Origin: an uncultured Ruminococcus sp. | Lineage (GTDB): Bacteria > Bacillota > Clostridia > Oscillospirales > Acutalibacteraceae | Direction of reading: 5' to 3' | Assembly (NCBI GenBank): GCA_902802105.1 | Contig: CADCKR010000021.1 | Span: 1 to 43,870 of the forward strand | Length of the DNA stretch: 43,870 nucleotides | Translations under genes and position numbers: made by a program | Shown: piece after piece, positions 1 to 9,143 of the stretch | Numbering within the stretch: the first letter of the stretch is position 1 | Layout: each line of letters begins with the position of its first letter | The notes under the pieces: generated by a model | What the model was told of the DNA's origin: nothing | Database searches by the model: none | The model's input: the letters and a program-made list of their open reading frames with translations, nothing else

Positions 1-1
1 G

Positions 2-1054
2 CTCGGCGATATGCAGTACCGTCTGCCCGACAGCGGCACTCAGCCGACACTCATCTACCCGATCTTCACGGAAGAGGATGTTCAGACGCTTGAAGCCGGC
101 GGCGAGACCATCTATGCTCAGGATACTCTGAACAGAGTTGATGAAACTCAGATCGCAGAGTATGCGAAGTCCGAGACGGCGACGCTTCCGACAAGCACAG
201 CTCAGAATGTCACACCGGTGCTTTATGAAACACCTGACAGCAAGGTGACATATCAGTGGACTTCCAACAGGATATACTTTGAGACCCAGACAGGCTGGAC
301 GAATGTTACCTGTACATTTATGAACGGTACAGATACAGTATCCGTTCAAACCAAATCGGGTTCCGGCACTCTGGACTTTAACATTCCGAATGCGACTGTA
401 AATAAAGTGGTATTCTCAAACGGTACTGATTCCGCTGAATTTACGCTTGACAGCACCAACGCATACGGCGTAAACCAGATATGCAAGTATGAGCAGAGCG
501 GAACGGGTAGTGGTTATACAAAGCAAAACTATATTTACTTCAAGCGTCCAAATGATACTGGATATAAGAGACCTGAGAATACAAGTCAGGGCGCTAATAA
601 TGCTTGGAATGACAAGGCAGCATATATTAGCAAAACCGTTAATGGTCGGGAAATTGGCGAAACTAAATCTATTTCAGAGGAATCGGTCAAGCTCAAATAT
701 GAGAATGGCAGCGAAATTGGATACGTTACTGCTTGGAAAGTTGCTATTGATCCAGATGATAAATGGGAGAAGATTAAATTTTATGATGCTGATACAGATC
801 ATCCCAGTTGGACGTATCAAGACGGAGGTAGTATATATACTTATTACAGAGGCAGTACATCCGTAGGAACTTTGTATGATAATGGAGTTGGAAACTATTT
901 TACATTGGTTAATGATTATTTCGTTCCTGGGGATTTACAGAATACTATGAACACGGTTCAAATAGTGGAAGAGTGGAGTTCCATTTCTTCCTACGATTGG
1001 GCTCTCAGCGCGTATGCTTCCGGCTCATCAGTCGGCTACACGGCATCTTACTAG
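2..1054 (+). pseudogene. Large surface/adhesin-like protein, fragment 1 (5' end outside window, ends at in-frame TAG)
   Basis: This is the upstream piece of a very large secreted protein. The reading frame is open from base 2, so the gene begins before the window; the first Met at 11 is internal. The product is rich in Thr, Ser, Asn, Gly and aromatic residues, as in beta-sandwich surface modules, and has no Cys-rich or membrane segment apart from one isolated Cys. It stops at TAG (1052-1054). The same frame continues without a break from 1055 in the same compositional style, so the TAG interrupts one gene instead of ending it. Bases about 490-1010 are clearly more AT-rich and use different codons from both flanks, which suggests an exchanged segment. 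Family assignment is inferred from the downstream fragments. No catalytic domain was recognised. Confidence 0.7.
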
Positions 1055-1123
1055 CCAGAAGACCGCTATGCTTACATAAGCGATATAAGCGCAGCTGATG
1101 ACGAGAACGACTTTATCAAGATA

Positions 1124-2500
1124 GTGACCACAATGCCCGACCCGTACATCAAGTTCCTTGATTCAAGCGATACTGTTGTCGGCACATACAGCCCTGCAAG
1201 CGCAAACGGCATTCCGCTTAAATACACCGGACAGACAGGCGACGGCACTGCAGCAAGTCCTTATATCATACGTATGCCCAAGAATGCCGCAAAGTTTACG
1301 CTTACAAGCGCAGGCAAATCTGTAACCCAGAACCTCTATGAAAATGTACCGTACACCACTGCAGGCGGCGAGAGCATAACGCTTACTAATTTCCACCATG
1401 CAGGAACGACCTTCACGGTGACGGACGGCGGCGGAACTTCTCTGGCAGTTTCCAAGACTCTCCGCACAGGCTTCACAGTAGGTAAGCACGATGAGATGAC
1501 CGACCCGCTGAATCCGAGAACAGATGCAGATTATGTATTTTTTACCGATACAAGCAACACGTTCGGCGGCAACGGCGCAACCAAGACCGTCTACGCTTAC
1601 TTCTACGGCGATGCTGACGGCGAATACAAGGCATGGCCGGGCAGCAAGGCTTCTACAACTGTAGGTGCAAAGGAAGTTCCCACGACCTACACCGACAACG
1701 GCGGAAATACGGTCTATATGTTCCGCATACCCAAGGGCGATGACGGCAAGTACAAGAAGGTCATCTTTACTGACGGCGTAACAACTACAGCCAGAAAGAT
1801 CACCAAGGCTATGGATATCGAAACCGGAAAGAACTACGTCTTAGGCGAAAAGCTCACAACCGGCGGCGAAACTCCGACAGATATCAAGTACGGCACATTC
1901 TCCGATAATGTCTATGATGTTGAAACAGAGAAAAAAGCCGGCAGTCCCACACAGTATTACAGCACTGTAAACGGCAAGTATATCTACATCATCAACAACG
2001 GTACGCAAGACCTGACCGGAAGCAACATCGAACCTACACGCACAGTCTTTGACGAAATGCACGTTACCTTCTATGATGCCAACAAGCAGCTTCTCGGCTA
2101 CGATCCGGCGGGCTATATCCCCGATCTCCTGACAGGATATTACGATGAGAATAATGCTTGGGTAAATGCTCCGTCGAATAACGTCTGCCGTATACAGGTA
2201 CCGAACGATGCAAGCTATTTCCAGATCAACAACGGTGTCAACAAGGGTGACGGCACACCGAACAGGGAGCGTCATTCCGTTATCGAACCCATTACGCCTA
2301 ACGGTTTGTATCAGTTTGTAACGGCGGCTGACCTGACAGCGGCAGAAAAAACTAATGAATCGGCGAATTATCTTGCTGAGGGCAGTACGGTTCCCGCAAG
2401 TGCGAACAGCCGCCATAATCCTGCCTACCTGCTAACGCTTGTCAACAAGGTGAGATCATCCCCGTCAGAACCAGCATCATCAAGCTGGCTACTGTCGTGA
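1124..2500 (+). pseudogene. Large surface/adhesin-like protein, fragment 2 (starch-binding-like module; ends by frameshift)
   Basis: This is the middle piece of the surface protein. The GTG at 1124 is only the first possible start after the TAG and has no convincing ribosome site; the frame is open from 1055. Around bp 1530-1800 is a module resembling CBM26-type starch-binding domains: an F-T-D-T-S-N strand, then VYAYFYGD, a K-A-W-P-G motif, then a strand with VIFTDG. A second beta-rich segment follows (about 1900-2400). Near 2447-2452 the coding signal jumps from this frame to the next one. Adding one G after AACAAG would turn the local reading into N-K-G-E-I-I-P-V and join fragment 3. The last 17 or so residues of this fragment are therefore out-of-frame readthrough. 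It is either a one-base deletion or a sequencing error; no slippery heptamer is visible. Confidence 0.7.
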
Positions 2501-4299
2501 CGGATGAGACCGATACTAATCCGGGTAAGATCAAGCAGATCGAGTGGCTGAAACCCGAAGAGGGAGCTCCTGATGATCTCTCAACAGTAGATAGAGAATA
2601 TCTTGACCATGTTCCGAGTGATATAAGAAATACGTCAGTTACCAAGGTAAAGGTTGTAAAGACCGGCACCTACTACTGGGAAGAGAAAACACCGCCCGCA
2701 GGTTATAAGCTCAACGAAGAAAAGCTGACCTTCGAGGTCAAGGATGACGGCGTTTACTACTACGATGAGAATAACAATCTTGTCAAGGTAGACAGCTCAC
2801 ATCCGATGGTATTTATCAACGAAAAGCAGGATGAGCCTGAGGGAGAAGTTATCCTCACCAAGACCGCCAAAGAAAAGGTCGGCACAACGGATATCGGAGA
2901 TGTACTTGCAGACGCAAAATTCAAGCTTGTTGATGTAAATAACCCTTCAAGCGAGATAAAGTTCAGTCTGACAGCGAAGGCAAGCGAAGATGTATCCGGC
3001 AAGCAGACAAATGTCTATACAGTCAGCAGCGGCGGCACATATAATGTTGCATCGAACTCAACATGGCTTGAGACCGGCGAGGACGGCAAGCTGCATATCA
3101 AGGGACTTCCCGTAGGCGACTACTATCTTGAGGAGCAGAAGGCTCCGAACGGCTATTCACATCTGGATAATGCAAGCGGCGTTCCGCAGAAGAGAAAGGT
3201 TTACTTCTCAGTCGGCGCAAACAGAGCCGTTAAGGAAATATCCTGCTCCGATGAGATGGAGCCTGCTTACATCAAGCTGTATGAGCATATCAGCGAGAAG
3301 CGCAGCGAGTGGGGCGACCCGACGTTCGTATTCAAGATCAAGCAGACAGGCTATTATGATTACACCGATCCGGCAGATCCGGCGATCATCTCTACAAGCG
3401 GCAAGGAGATACTTGTTGCACTGACAGTTGATGATAACGACAATATTAAAAATGTTGTCAAGTGGTTCGGTGCGGACGGTTCAACTCCGACAAAGTTTGG
3501 TGATGGATTTGACGATCCTATCAACACGGATTATAATAACTGGCTTGTTGAAGGCACGACAGACCTTGCGGATTATCAGGGTATCTTCAATATCGACAGC
3601 AAGGGACGCATCCGAGTAGAGCCCGGTTCCTACGAGATAACAAGACTGCCTGTATCGAGGTACAAGTTCGTTACTAACGGCAAGACAGCCGCTTATCCGA
3701 ACGATGCCGAGCCGACAGATTGGACTGGGTACACCGACCCCGCCACCAGTGAACCGTCTGAGCTGATGAAGCTTGAAGTTCCGAAGGGCAACACCGTTGA
3801 CGTACACTACTACGACACAGTGGATTACTACGACAAGTTCACGCAGGTAGACGAGAATATCAACAAGTTCTACAAGCGCGGTGACGGCACAAACGGAACC
3901 AAACTCGGCACAAACTACACCGTCAAGGGTATCCGCATAGAAGATTACCATCAGAAGGGTAAAGGCGTTGACGGCGACACTGATGTCGATGACAAGATGA
4001 CCGTTAATGTTTCCGATCTCACGATCTACAAGATCATGTCTGACGGTTCTGAGGCTGCAATGACACCGGAAGAAAAAGCTGCACTTACAAACTTCAATAT
4101 CACCTATAACTATGCTGAAGGGGATAAACAGGAGTTTGGCGGCGCATCTTCACCGGCTGTTGTTCCGAAGCAGTTCTCTTACAACAATAACAAGATAACC
4201 GTCACCGGCGCATCAACCTTCGCAAAGGGCGTTTACACGCTCAATGCAAGCTATAACGGCTGGAGTACAAAGTTCGATATCGTCTTCTTGACAGCTTAG
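2497..4299 (+). pseudogene. Large surface/adhesin-like protein, fragment 3 (SpaA/Cna-B-like domains, C-terminus)
   Basis: This is the C-terminal piece of the surface protein. The true frame is open from about 2449; the GTG at 2497 is internal. It carries SpaA/Cna-B (prealbumin-like) modules: one ending in YYWEEKTPPAGY (about 2670-2710), one starting VILTKTAKEK with L-A-D-A-K-F-K-L-V-D (about 2847-2935) and ending DYYLEEQKAPNGY (about 3118-3156), and a longer divergent one (about 3255-3690). In this family the Lys near the start and the Glu of the L-E-E motif form a self-made isopeptide bond. The last 150 residues form another beta module. There is no LPXTG sorting signal, no C-terminal membrane helix and no dockerin, so anchoring is unknown. 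The gene ends in tandem stops TAG TAA (4297-4302), and a strong terminator follows. Confidence 0.75.
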
Positions 4300-4330
4300 T
4301 AACTCTACAGGCAAAACCAAACACAAAAAA

Positions 4331-4373
4331 CGACTGTCTGTCGGATGCTCTCCGGCAGACAGCCGCTTTTTAC
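4331..4373 (+). terminator. Rho-independent terminator after the surface-protein gene
   Basis: A 12-bp stem (4334-4345 with 4351-4362, one G-U pair) and a 5-nt loop are followed by CCGCTTTTT. It lies 30 bp after the stop at 4299 and just before the ribosome site of the lipoprotein gene. Confidence 0.8.
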
Positions 4374-4391
4374 AAGAAATGAGGAAATACA

Positions 4392-4793
4392 ATGAAAATA
4401 ACAAAAAGACTGATTACTATAACCGCGGCGCTTGCTATGGTATGCGCTTTTGCGGGCTGTAATAAAAATGACGGCGAAACTGCGGAGAGCAGCGCGCCTT
4501 CTGCCGTCTCCGAGGAATCCGTACAGGAAAGCGCCGACCCCCTTGCAGGTCAGTGGCAGTCGGAAAAGCTGCCAGATTACGTTTACACCTTCAACGGCGA
4601 CGGCACAGGCAAGTATGATATGGCGGGAAACACTCTCGACCTGAATTATGCCACTGAAAACGATAAGATAACGATCACCTTCCTTGCAGAGGGCTATACG
4701 CCTATTACGCTTGATTACGTTTTAGAGGGTGACCGCCTCAACATAAAGGATTCCTTCGGAAACGATACCTTCTATGTAAGGGTCAAGGAATAA
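4392..4793 (+). CDS. Small secreted lipoprotein, DUF5640-like
   Basis: A 133-residue lipoprotein of unknown function. Residues 1-22 are a signal peptide with a K-R start, a hydrophobic core and an A-F-A-G-C lipobox; Cys23 would be lipidated and hold the protein on the outer face of the membrane. A Ser/Glu-rich linker (24-50) leads to a compact beta domain starting D-P-L-A-G-Q-W and containing Y-T-F-N-G-D-G-T-G-K-Y. That pattern matches the small lipocalin-like DUF5640 domain common in Clostridia. The ribosome site GAGGAAA lies just before the ATG. It has terminators on both sides, so it is probably transcribed alone or by readthrough of the upstream terminator. No ligand can be inferred. Confidence 0.85.
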   Translation: MKITKRLITITAALAMVCAFAGCNKNDGETAESSAPSAVSEESVQESADPLAGQWQSEKLPDYVYTFNGDGTGKYDMAGNTLDLNYATENDKITITFLAEGYTPITLDYVLEGDRLNIKDSFGNDTFYVRVKE

Positions 4794-4850
4794 GTGCCGC
4801 AGTACAATTAAATGACAGGTGTTTACATCCGAGTAAGCACACAAACCGGA

Positions 4851-4885
4851 AAACAGCGTCGGATACTCTCCGATAGCTGTTTTTC
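4851..4885 (+). terminator. Rho-independent terminator after the DUF5640-like lipoprotein
   Basis: An imperfect stem (AACAGC and TCGGA arms, separated by a small bulge) with loop TACTC is followed by TTTTT. It lies 58 bp after the stop at 4793. Confidence 0.75.
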
Positions 4886-4929
4886 GGTATATAGGCATAA
4901 ATGATTTGTGATTTGCGATCATGATTATA

Positions 4930-4991
4930 ATACTGATTCCTGATAAAAATCAGACCGCAAAAATTGTCTGCTTTTTGTTAGGTATTAGTAT
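4930..4991 (+). repeat. Short inverted-repeat element, family 1, copy A (internally deleted, 62 bp)
   Basis: It starts ATACTGATTCCTGATAAAAA and ends with the reverse complement of ATACTAATACCTAACAAAAA. The inner part CAGACCGCAAAAATTGTCTG is shared with copy C (21732-21815) and, reversed, with copy B (14582-14739). The left inner arm present in B and C (AGCAGACTTA and beyond) is missing here. It is non-coding and carries no transposase. No clear target-site duplication was found. The remaining bases from 4886 to 5082 hold nothing recognisable. Confidence 0.75.
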
Positions 4992-5082
4992 CAGAACGGT
5001 CAAGGTCTTTTGTTTGACGGAAATATGTGAGGTGATTTGGTTCCATACGGACGAGCAAATTTGAAAATGATAATAGTCAGGC

Positions 5083-5271
5083 TCATAAGTCCGAAGGATC
5101 CTTCGTTTTATTTTCCTTACAGTACAAAGCTCTTTGTGCCGCAATAGTTGCAAGAGTGTCACCAAGCTGTGTCAGTATAAGCGCAAGTATTCCAAGATCA
5201 TCATCATTGAATTTGCAGGCTATGGCATTTGCAGCGGCCGTTATCGAAGCCGTAAGCTCACAGGCGTTCAT
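5083..5271 (-). CDS. Small helical protein, DUF6774-like (62 aa)
   Basis: The product is a tiny, soluble, Ala/Leu-rich helical protein containing ACELTASITAAANAIACK and LTQLGDTLATIAAQ. This pattern fits a short Clostridial family of unknown function that I recall as DUF6774; the family name comes from memory. The start was placed at 5271, although the frame is open to 5400, because a GGGTGA ribosome site lies 5 nt before this ATG and the family's conserved part begins here. The upstream 43 codons look non-conserved. The stop is TGA. A perfect 14-bp palindrome (5092-5105) lies inside its last codons. It is monocistronic, downstream of the sensor kinase on the same strand. Confidence 0.6.
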   Translation of the reverse strand: MNACELTASITAAANAIACKFNDDDLGILALILTQLGDTLATIAAQRALYCKENKTKDPSDL

Positions 5272-5407
5272 AATTATCACCCGATACCATAATATTCGCA
5301 TCGGCGGCATTTTGTCAGTCAGGCGGCATAAATTGAGAATGATCTCACTGTGCTTGCTCCAAAACAAGCTGTTATTGTCGGCGCGCTTATATCTTTGCAT
5401 AATGCAT

Positions 5408-5445
5408 ACAAGGCTCCGACAGTGAAACTCCTGTCAGAGCCTTGT
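5408..5445 (-). terminator. Hairpin downstream of the sensor kinase
   Basis: A 15-bp stem with one mismatch (5408-5422 with 5431-5445) and an 8-nt loop lies 41 bp past the kinase stop. There is no clear U-tract on either strand, so termination is probable but not certain. Confidence 0.5.
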
Positions 5446-5485
5446 ATCTTACAAATTTATTTCTGTAAACATCATGCTATAATTA

Positions 5486-7006
5486 TCATTTCTGCTTTCC
5501 GATCAGCTTATCCAGCATTTTCATCATAGCAGGAACATCGTAGGGCTTTGCAAGATGTCCGTTCATACCTGCTTTAAGCGCAAGCTGACGGTCTTCTTCA
5601 AAAGCATTCGCAGTAACGGCAACTATAGGTATATTGGCCTTATCATTGTCGTCCAGTGCTCTTATCCTCTTGGTGGCTTCATAGCCGTCCATGTTAGGCA
5701 TCTGAATATCCATCAGAATAACATCATAAGTGCCTGCGGGAGCATCCGTCATCTTCTGTACGGCGATCTGACCGTCTTCGGCTATATCCACCTGAAAACC
5801 GGCTTTAGTCAGTATTGCCTCCGCGATCATCTGGTTTATTTTGTTATCCTCAGCCAAAAGTATCTTTTTGCCGGAGAAGTCTATATTTTCAGGGGCTTTT
5901 TCTGTCTTTTTCTCATCCTTTCGGAATGGCTCTGCAAGGGTAGCCCTCAGTTCGGACATGAACAGAGGCTTGTTGCAGAAGGCTGTAACACCTGCTTCTT
6001 TCGCTTCGTCCTCAATATCTGCCCAATCGTAGGCAGTCATGATTATGATAGGCACCTTGTCGCCGATGACCTTCCTGATGCGCCGGACGGTCTCGATACC
6101 GTTCATATCCGGCATTATCCAGTCTATTATGTATACGCTGAAAGACTCTCCGTGTTCCTGCGCCTCCTTTGTCCTGATAACAGCCTCCTTGCCGTAATTC
6201 GTCCAGTCGGGGCGCAGACCGATATCACGCAGCATAGAGCAGACCGAAAGACAGGTATCGGTATCATCATCCGCCACAAGAGCACGGCAGTTTTTGAGCT
6301 CGGAGAGCGGCTCTGTTTTTGCGGGTGTTCCGTTTATCCTGAAGGTAAGAGAAACTATAAATTCCGTGCCCTTGCCCTCCTCAGAATTAATGCTGATAAC
6401 GCCGCCCATCATATCCACAATGGTCTTGGTGATAGCCATACCAAGGCCTGTTCCCTGGATTCCGCTGACTGTACTGGTCTTTTCACGGGTGAATGCTTCA
6501 AAGATGGTTTTCTGGAATTCCTTGCTCATACCGATACCGTTATCCTTGATACGGAATTCAAAGCTTGCAAGGTCCTCTGCAGGCGAAGGCTTTTCAATGA
6601 TACGGAATGAGATCCTGCCGCCGGCGGGCGTGAATTTGATCGCATTGGAGAGGATATTCAGCAGTACCTGATTCAGGCGCAGCTTATCCGTTATAATATC
6701 CTCGTGGACAACATCCTGTGTATCAATGCACAGTTCAAGCCGCTTTGAAGACACATTAGACTGTATGATCGTCTTTAGATCGTGGATGATCTCGGGCAGG
6801 TGTACCTCGGATTCGTCAATAGTCACCTTGCCGCTTTCTATACGGCTCATATCCATAACATCATTGATAAGTGAAAGAAGGTGCTGGCTGGATACGTCTA
6901 TTTTTTTAAGATAATCCTGTACCTGCTCCTTATTGTCGATATGTGAAGCCGCCAGCGCAGTAAATCCGACTATAGCATTCATCGGTGTGCGTATGTCGTG
7001 AGACAT
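5486..7006 (-). pseudogene. Hybrid histidine kinase, cytoplasmic half (HisKA-HATPase-REC-REC), cut off from its sensor by TAG
   Basis: This is the intracellular part of an EvgS/BvgS-like hybrid kinase. The H-box is SHDIRTPMN with His3 as phosphate acceptor. The ATPase has an N-box (L-L-N-I-L-S-N, about 114-121), DNGIGM (155-160) and GTGLGM (185-190). The first receiver (about 241-360) has D246-D248, phosphoacceptor D295, T324 and K346. The second (about 381-502) has E386/D387, D433, T465 and K487. The Met at 7006 lies inside the H-box and has no ribosome site; the same frame is open without another start codon up to 7093, where it meets TAG 7094-7096 and then the sensor half. It is therefore a nonsense-interrupted gene (about 1,075 codons if TAG were Gln). 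No Hpt domain and no partner regulator were found in the window. Confidence 0.8.
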
Positions 7007-7093
7007 ATTATTGAGGAATATAGTCTTTGCCTTGCTTGCCGCCTGTGCCTCTTCAAGGGCAGTATTGAGCGCGGACTGCAGCTTTTCTCTTTC

Positions 7094-8713
7094 CTAAAGA
7101 CGGCGTTTTATGCGTTCTGCCCTTTGTATCATCAGCAGAACTATAACAAGTGCAATAATAACTACCGAACCAATGACCAGCAAAAGGTTATGCCTCAGAA
7201 ACAGTATCAGTGAGAAATTTTCCTCAGTCCATGACCAGTTGAGCAGCTCTGACTGAACCTTTTCAGACGGTACCAGCCCTGCGGCCTTGTTCAGTATATA
7301 ATAAAGATTGCCGTCATTTCTTCTGACCGCAAAAGAAAAGCTGATCGTTTTGCCTGTAGGGATTGATACAAGCTCATATTGTTCCATCAGTGTTTCCGTA
7401 TGAGTTATGCGGTAATTGCTCAAAAGCACACAATCCGCTTTTCCTTTGCTTACGGCGTGAAAGCTTTCATCAAGTCCGCTGCAATATAAAATATTCCAAT
7501 CCGGAAAGTATTCCTGCAGGAACACTTCATAATTCAGGTTCCCTTTGTTTACGGCCGTTGTTATTTTCTGCTCTGAGATAATTTCGTGAGATGTGTTTTT
7601 TCTTACCGCTGCCGATATCTCCGAATATATAAACGCGGTCGTGACCGATACCCCTGCTTTTTCTCCGTCATAGCTGCTGAGATTGACAGGAAATACACAG
7701 TCTATCTCACCTGATTTCAGGGCATCCAGTGCAGCCTTAACCGAGGGATATGCCTCAGCAGAAAATGTGATCGACGCATTTTTTGCGCAATGTGAAGCAA
7801 GCTCAAGATGGTCCTTCAAAGCGCCTGTCAGCTGTCCTGTTTTAGGGTCGCTGGCGCAAAAGGGAAGGTAATTTTCAAGATAACCGACGCGGACTGTTCC
7901 GTGTTCCGAAAGCCATTGTACTTCTTCCTCCGAAAAGTAATTGTTTATTCCCTGAAAGCGGACGTATTTATCATAGAGTTGCTGGTTATATGACCTGTTT
8001 TCATTATTTATCTTACCCATGCTTGCATCCAGCTCCGACAGAAGATCATTCCTGTCTTTATTTACTGCGAAAAAGAATTCCGACTGTCCTATCTTGAATA
8101 CCGGAATAAACAGTTCGCTTTCCGTATAGATATCTATGGTGACAAAGGCGTCTATTTCATTGTTTTTCAGCATTTGCATTGATTCTTCCTGCGAAGTCAT
8201 CAGTTCTACGATCTCCGCATCTGTATTATATTTTTTTATCCAGTCAATGAAAAGCTTTTCCTGATAGCTGCCCTTATTTATACCGATTTTTTTGCCTTTC
8301 AGAGAAGTGACATCGCCCGCTTTTATGCTTGTGGAGTCCGCAACTACGTAGATGTAATATTCCTCTGCTCCCATAGGCTGTGAGGAAAACAGCATTTTTC
8401 CTGTGCGTTCCTCCGTATATGAAACATCGCTAAGCAGATCTATCTTTCCTGCTTCCAGCATTTCAAGCAGTTCAGGGAAGCTGCCCTCCACATATTCGTA
8501 CTCCCAGTTTGTATAGCCTGCGATCTTTTGCTGATAATCATAGGCGTAACCCGAACGTCTGCCGTTGCTGTCCATGATATTGAACGGTGACTCATACCAG
8601 CCGACACGCACTTTTTTAGATCCGGAGCTTGCCGCGTTTGCTGCTGCCGGCTGTATACACCATAATCCGATAATGACACATATCAGAAGCATCAGCATAT
8701 TCTTTATACGCAT
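7094..8713 (-). pseudogene. Hybrid sensor kinase, extracellular half (two SBP domains plus TM), ends at in-frame TAG
   Basis: This is the sensing half of the same kinase, 539 residues. Residues 1-27 are a signal peptide. Two tandem periplasmic-binding-protein (SBP_bac_3) domains follow, about 35-255 (starting K-V-R-V-G-W-Y-E-S-P-F) and about 268-500 (starting G-T-V-R-V-G-Y-L-E-N-Y). A transmembrane helix spans about 507-530. The protein then stops at R-R-L-TAG, exactly where the cytoplasmic linker should run into the H-box region. Family knowledge: such SBP-SBP-TM sensors bind small solutes such as amino acids or organic acids. The ribosome site GGGGAGGA lies before the ATG. If TAG is a true stop, a membrane-anchored binding protein with no kinase is made. 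Confidence 0.8.
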
Positions 8714-8791
8714 TTATTTTTCCTCCCCGAACATTTATTTTAGCTATACGATCAAAAGCCATGACCAAAAATGTATTATACTTGTTATTAA

Positions 8792-8820
8792 ATTGTATCA
8801 TAGCTGTTGATATATTTCAA
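8792..8820 (-). promoter_or_regulatory. Predicted sigma-A promoter of the sensor-kinase gene
   Basis: On the minus strand the -35 is TTGAAA (8815-8820), the spacer is 17 bp and the -10 is TACAAT (8792-8797). It is about 80 bp before the kinase start, leaving a short leader with a good ribosome site. Confidence 0.6.
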
Positions 8821-8854
8821 GCGGCAAGTTTCTGTCCCCGACTCCGCTTGTTCC

Positions 8855-9029
8855 TTATACTGAGCAAAAGGAATGGTTCGAGGTGGTATGTGATACATCC
8901 ATATTCCCCAAGGAAAAGTGCAGATCATGCTCATCGGCATTCCATATAAGACAGGAAAGGCATATAATCATTGTCGTAGTATTTTATAATAAGCTCTGTC
9001 GAAAGCTCCGCGACCGCCTGTATGTTCAT
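8855..9029 (-). pseudogene. Decayed N-terminal relic, probably of a LytTR-type regulator
   Basis: On the minus strand an ATG at 9029 with GGAG upstream reads MNIQAVAELSTELIIKYYDN and on to SYMECR-TGA (8931). A second frame from 8935 reads DEHDLHFSLGNMDVSHTTSN and on to a TAA at 8855. Both pieces look like the NTF2-like N-terminal domain I recall from LytTR-type regulators of Ruminococcaceae. About 25-30 residues between them and the whole DNA-binding half are missing, so an internal deletion and a 3' truncation are inferred. The relic lies between the sensor-kinase promoter and the esterase gene. The family link is from memory; the coding-like character of both pieces is seen directly. Confidence 0.5.
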
Positions 9030-9098
9030 TTGATACACACTCCAATAAATATATCGTTTATTGTTTTTCGCATCTTTTTTCAGCCGTTTCAATTTGAG

Positions 9099-9130
9099 GC
9101 TGACAGCCCGTTTTGTTACGGACTGTCAGC
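9099..9130. terminator. Hairpin after the esterase gene
   Basis: A 12-bp stem with one mismatch (9099-9110 with 9119-9130) and loop TTTTGTTA lies 14 bp beyond the esterase stop. A U-tract is lacking, so the terminator call is tentative. Confidence 0.4.
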
Positions 9131-9143
9131 TGAGAGCTATGTA

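Noticed and set aside
489-866. 125-residue frame overlapping the surface-protein gene
   Set aside because: It is a by-product of the AT-rich segment in another frame, basic and non-conserved in style, with no ribosome site.
2440-2460. Programmed -1 frameshift in the surface-protein gene
   Set aside because: There is no X-XXY-YYZ slippery heptamer and no obvious downstream pseudoknot; a missing G explains it more simply.
3800-4299. LPXTG sorting signal or dockerin at the end of the surface protein
   Set aside because: No LPXTG, hydrophobic tail or paired Ca-binding dockerin loops are present before the stop.
5555-6610. 351-residue plus-strand frame
   Set aside because: Antisense to the histidine kinase; Cys/His-rich nonsense composition typical of a shadow frame.
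1052-7096. Full reassignment of TAG to glutamine in this genome
   Set aside because: The MATE gene ends at TAG (13190-13192) right before its terminator; reading on would add 33 residues encoded by the terminator. So TAG works as a stop at least there.
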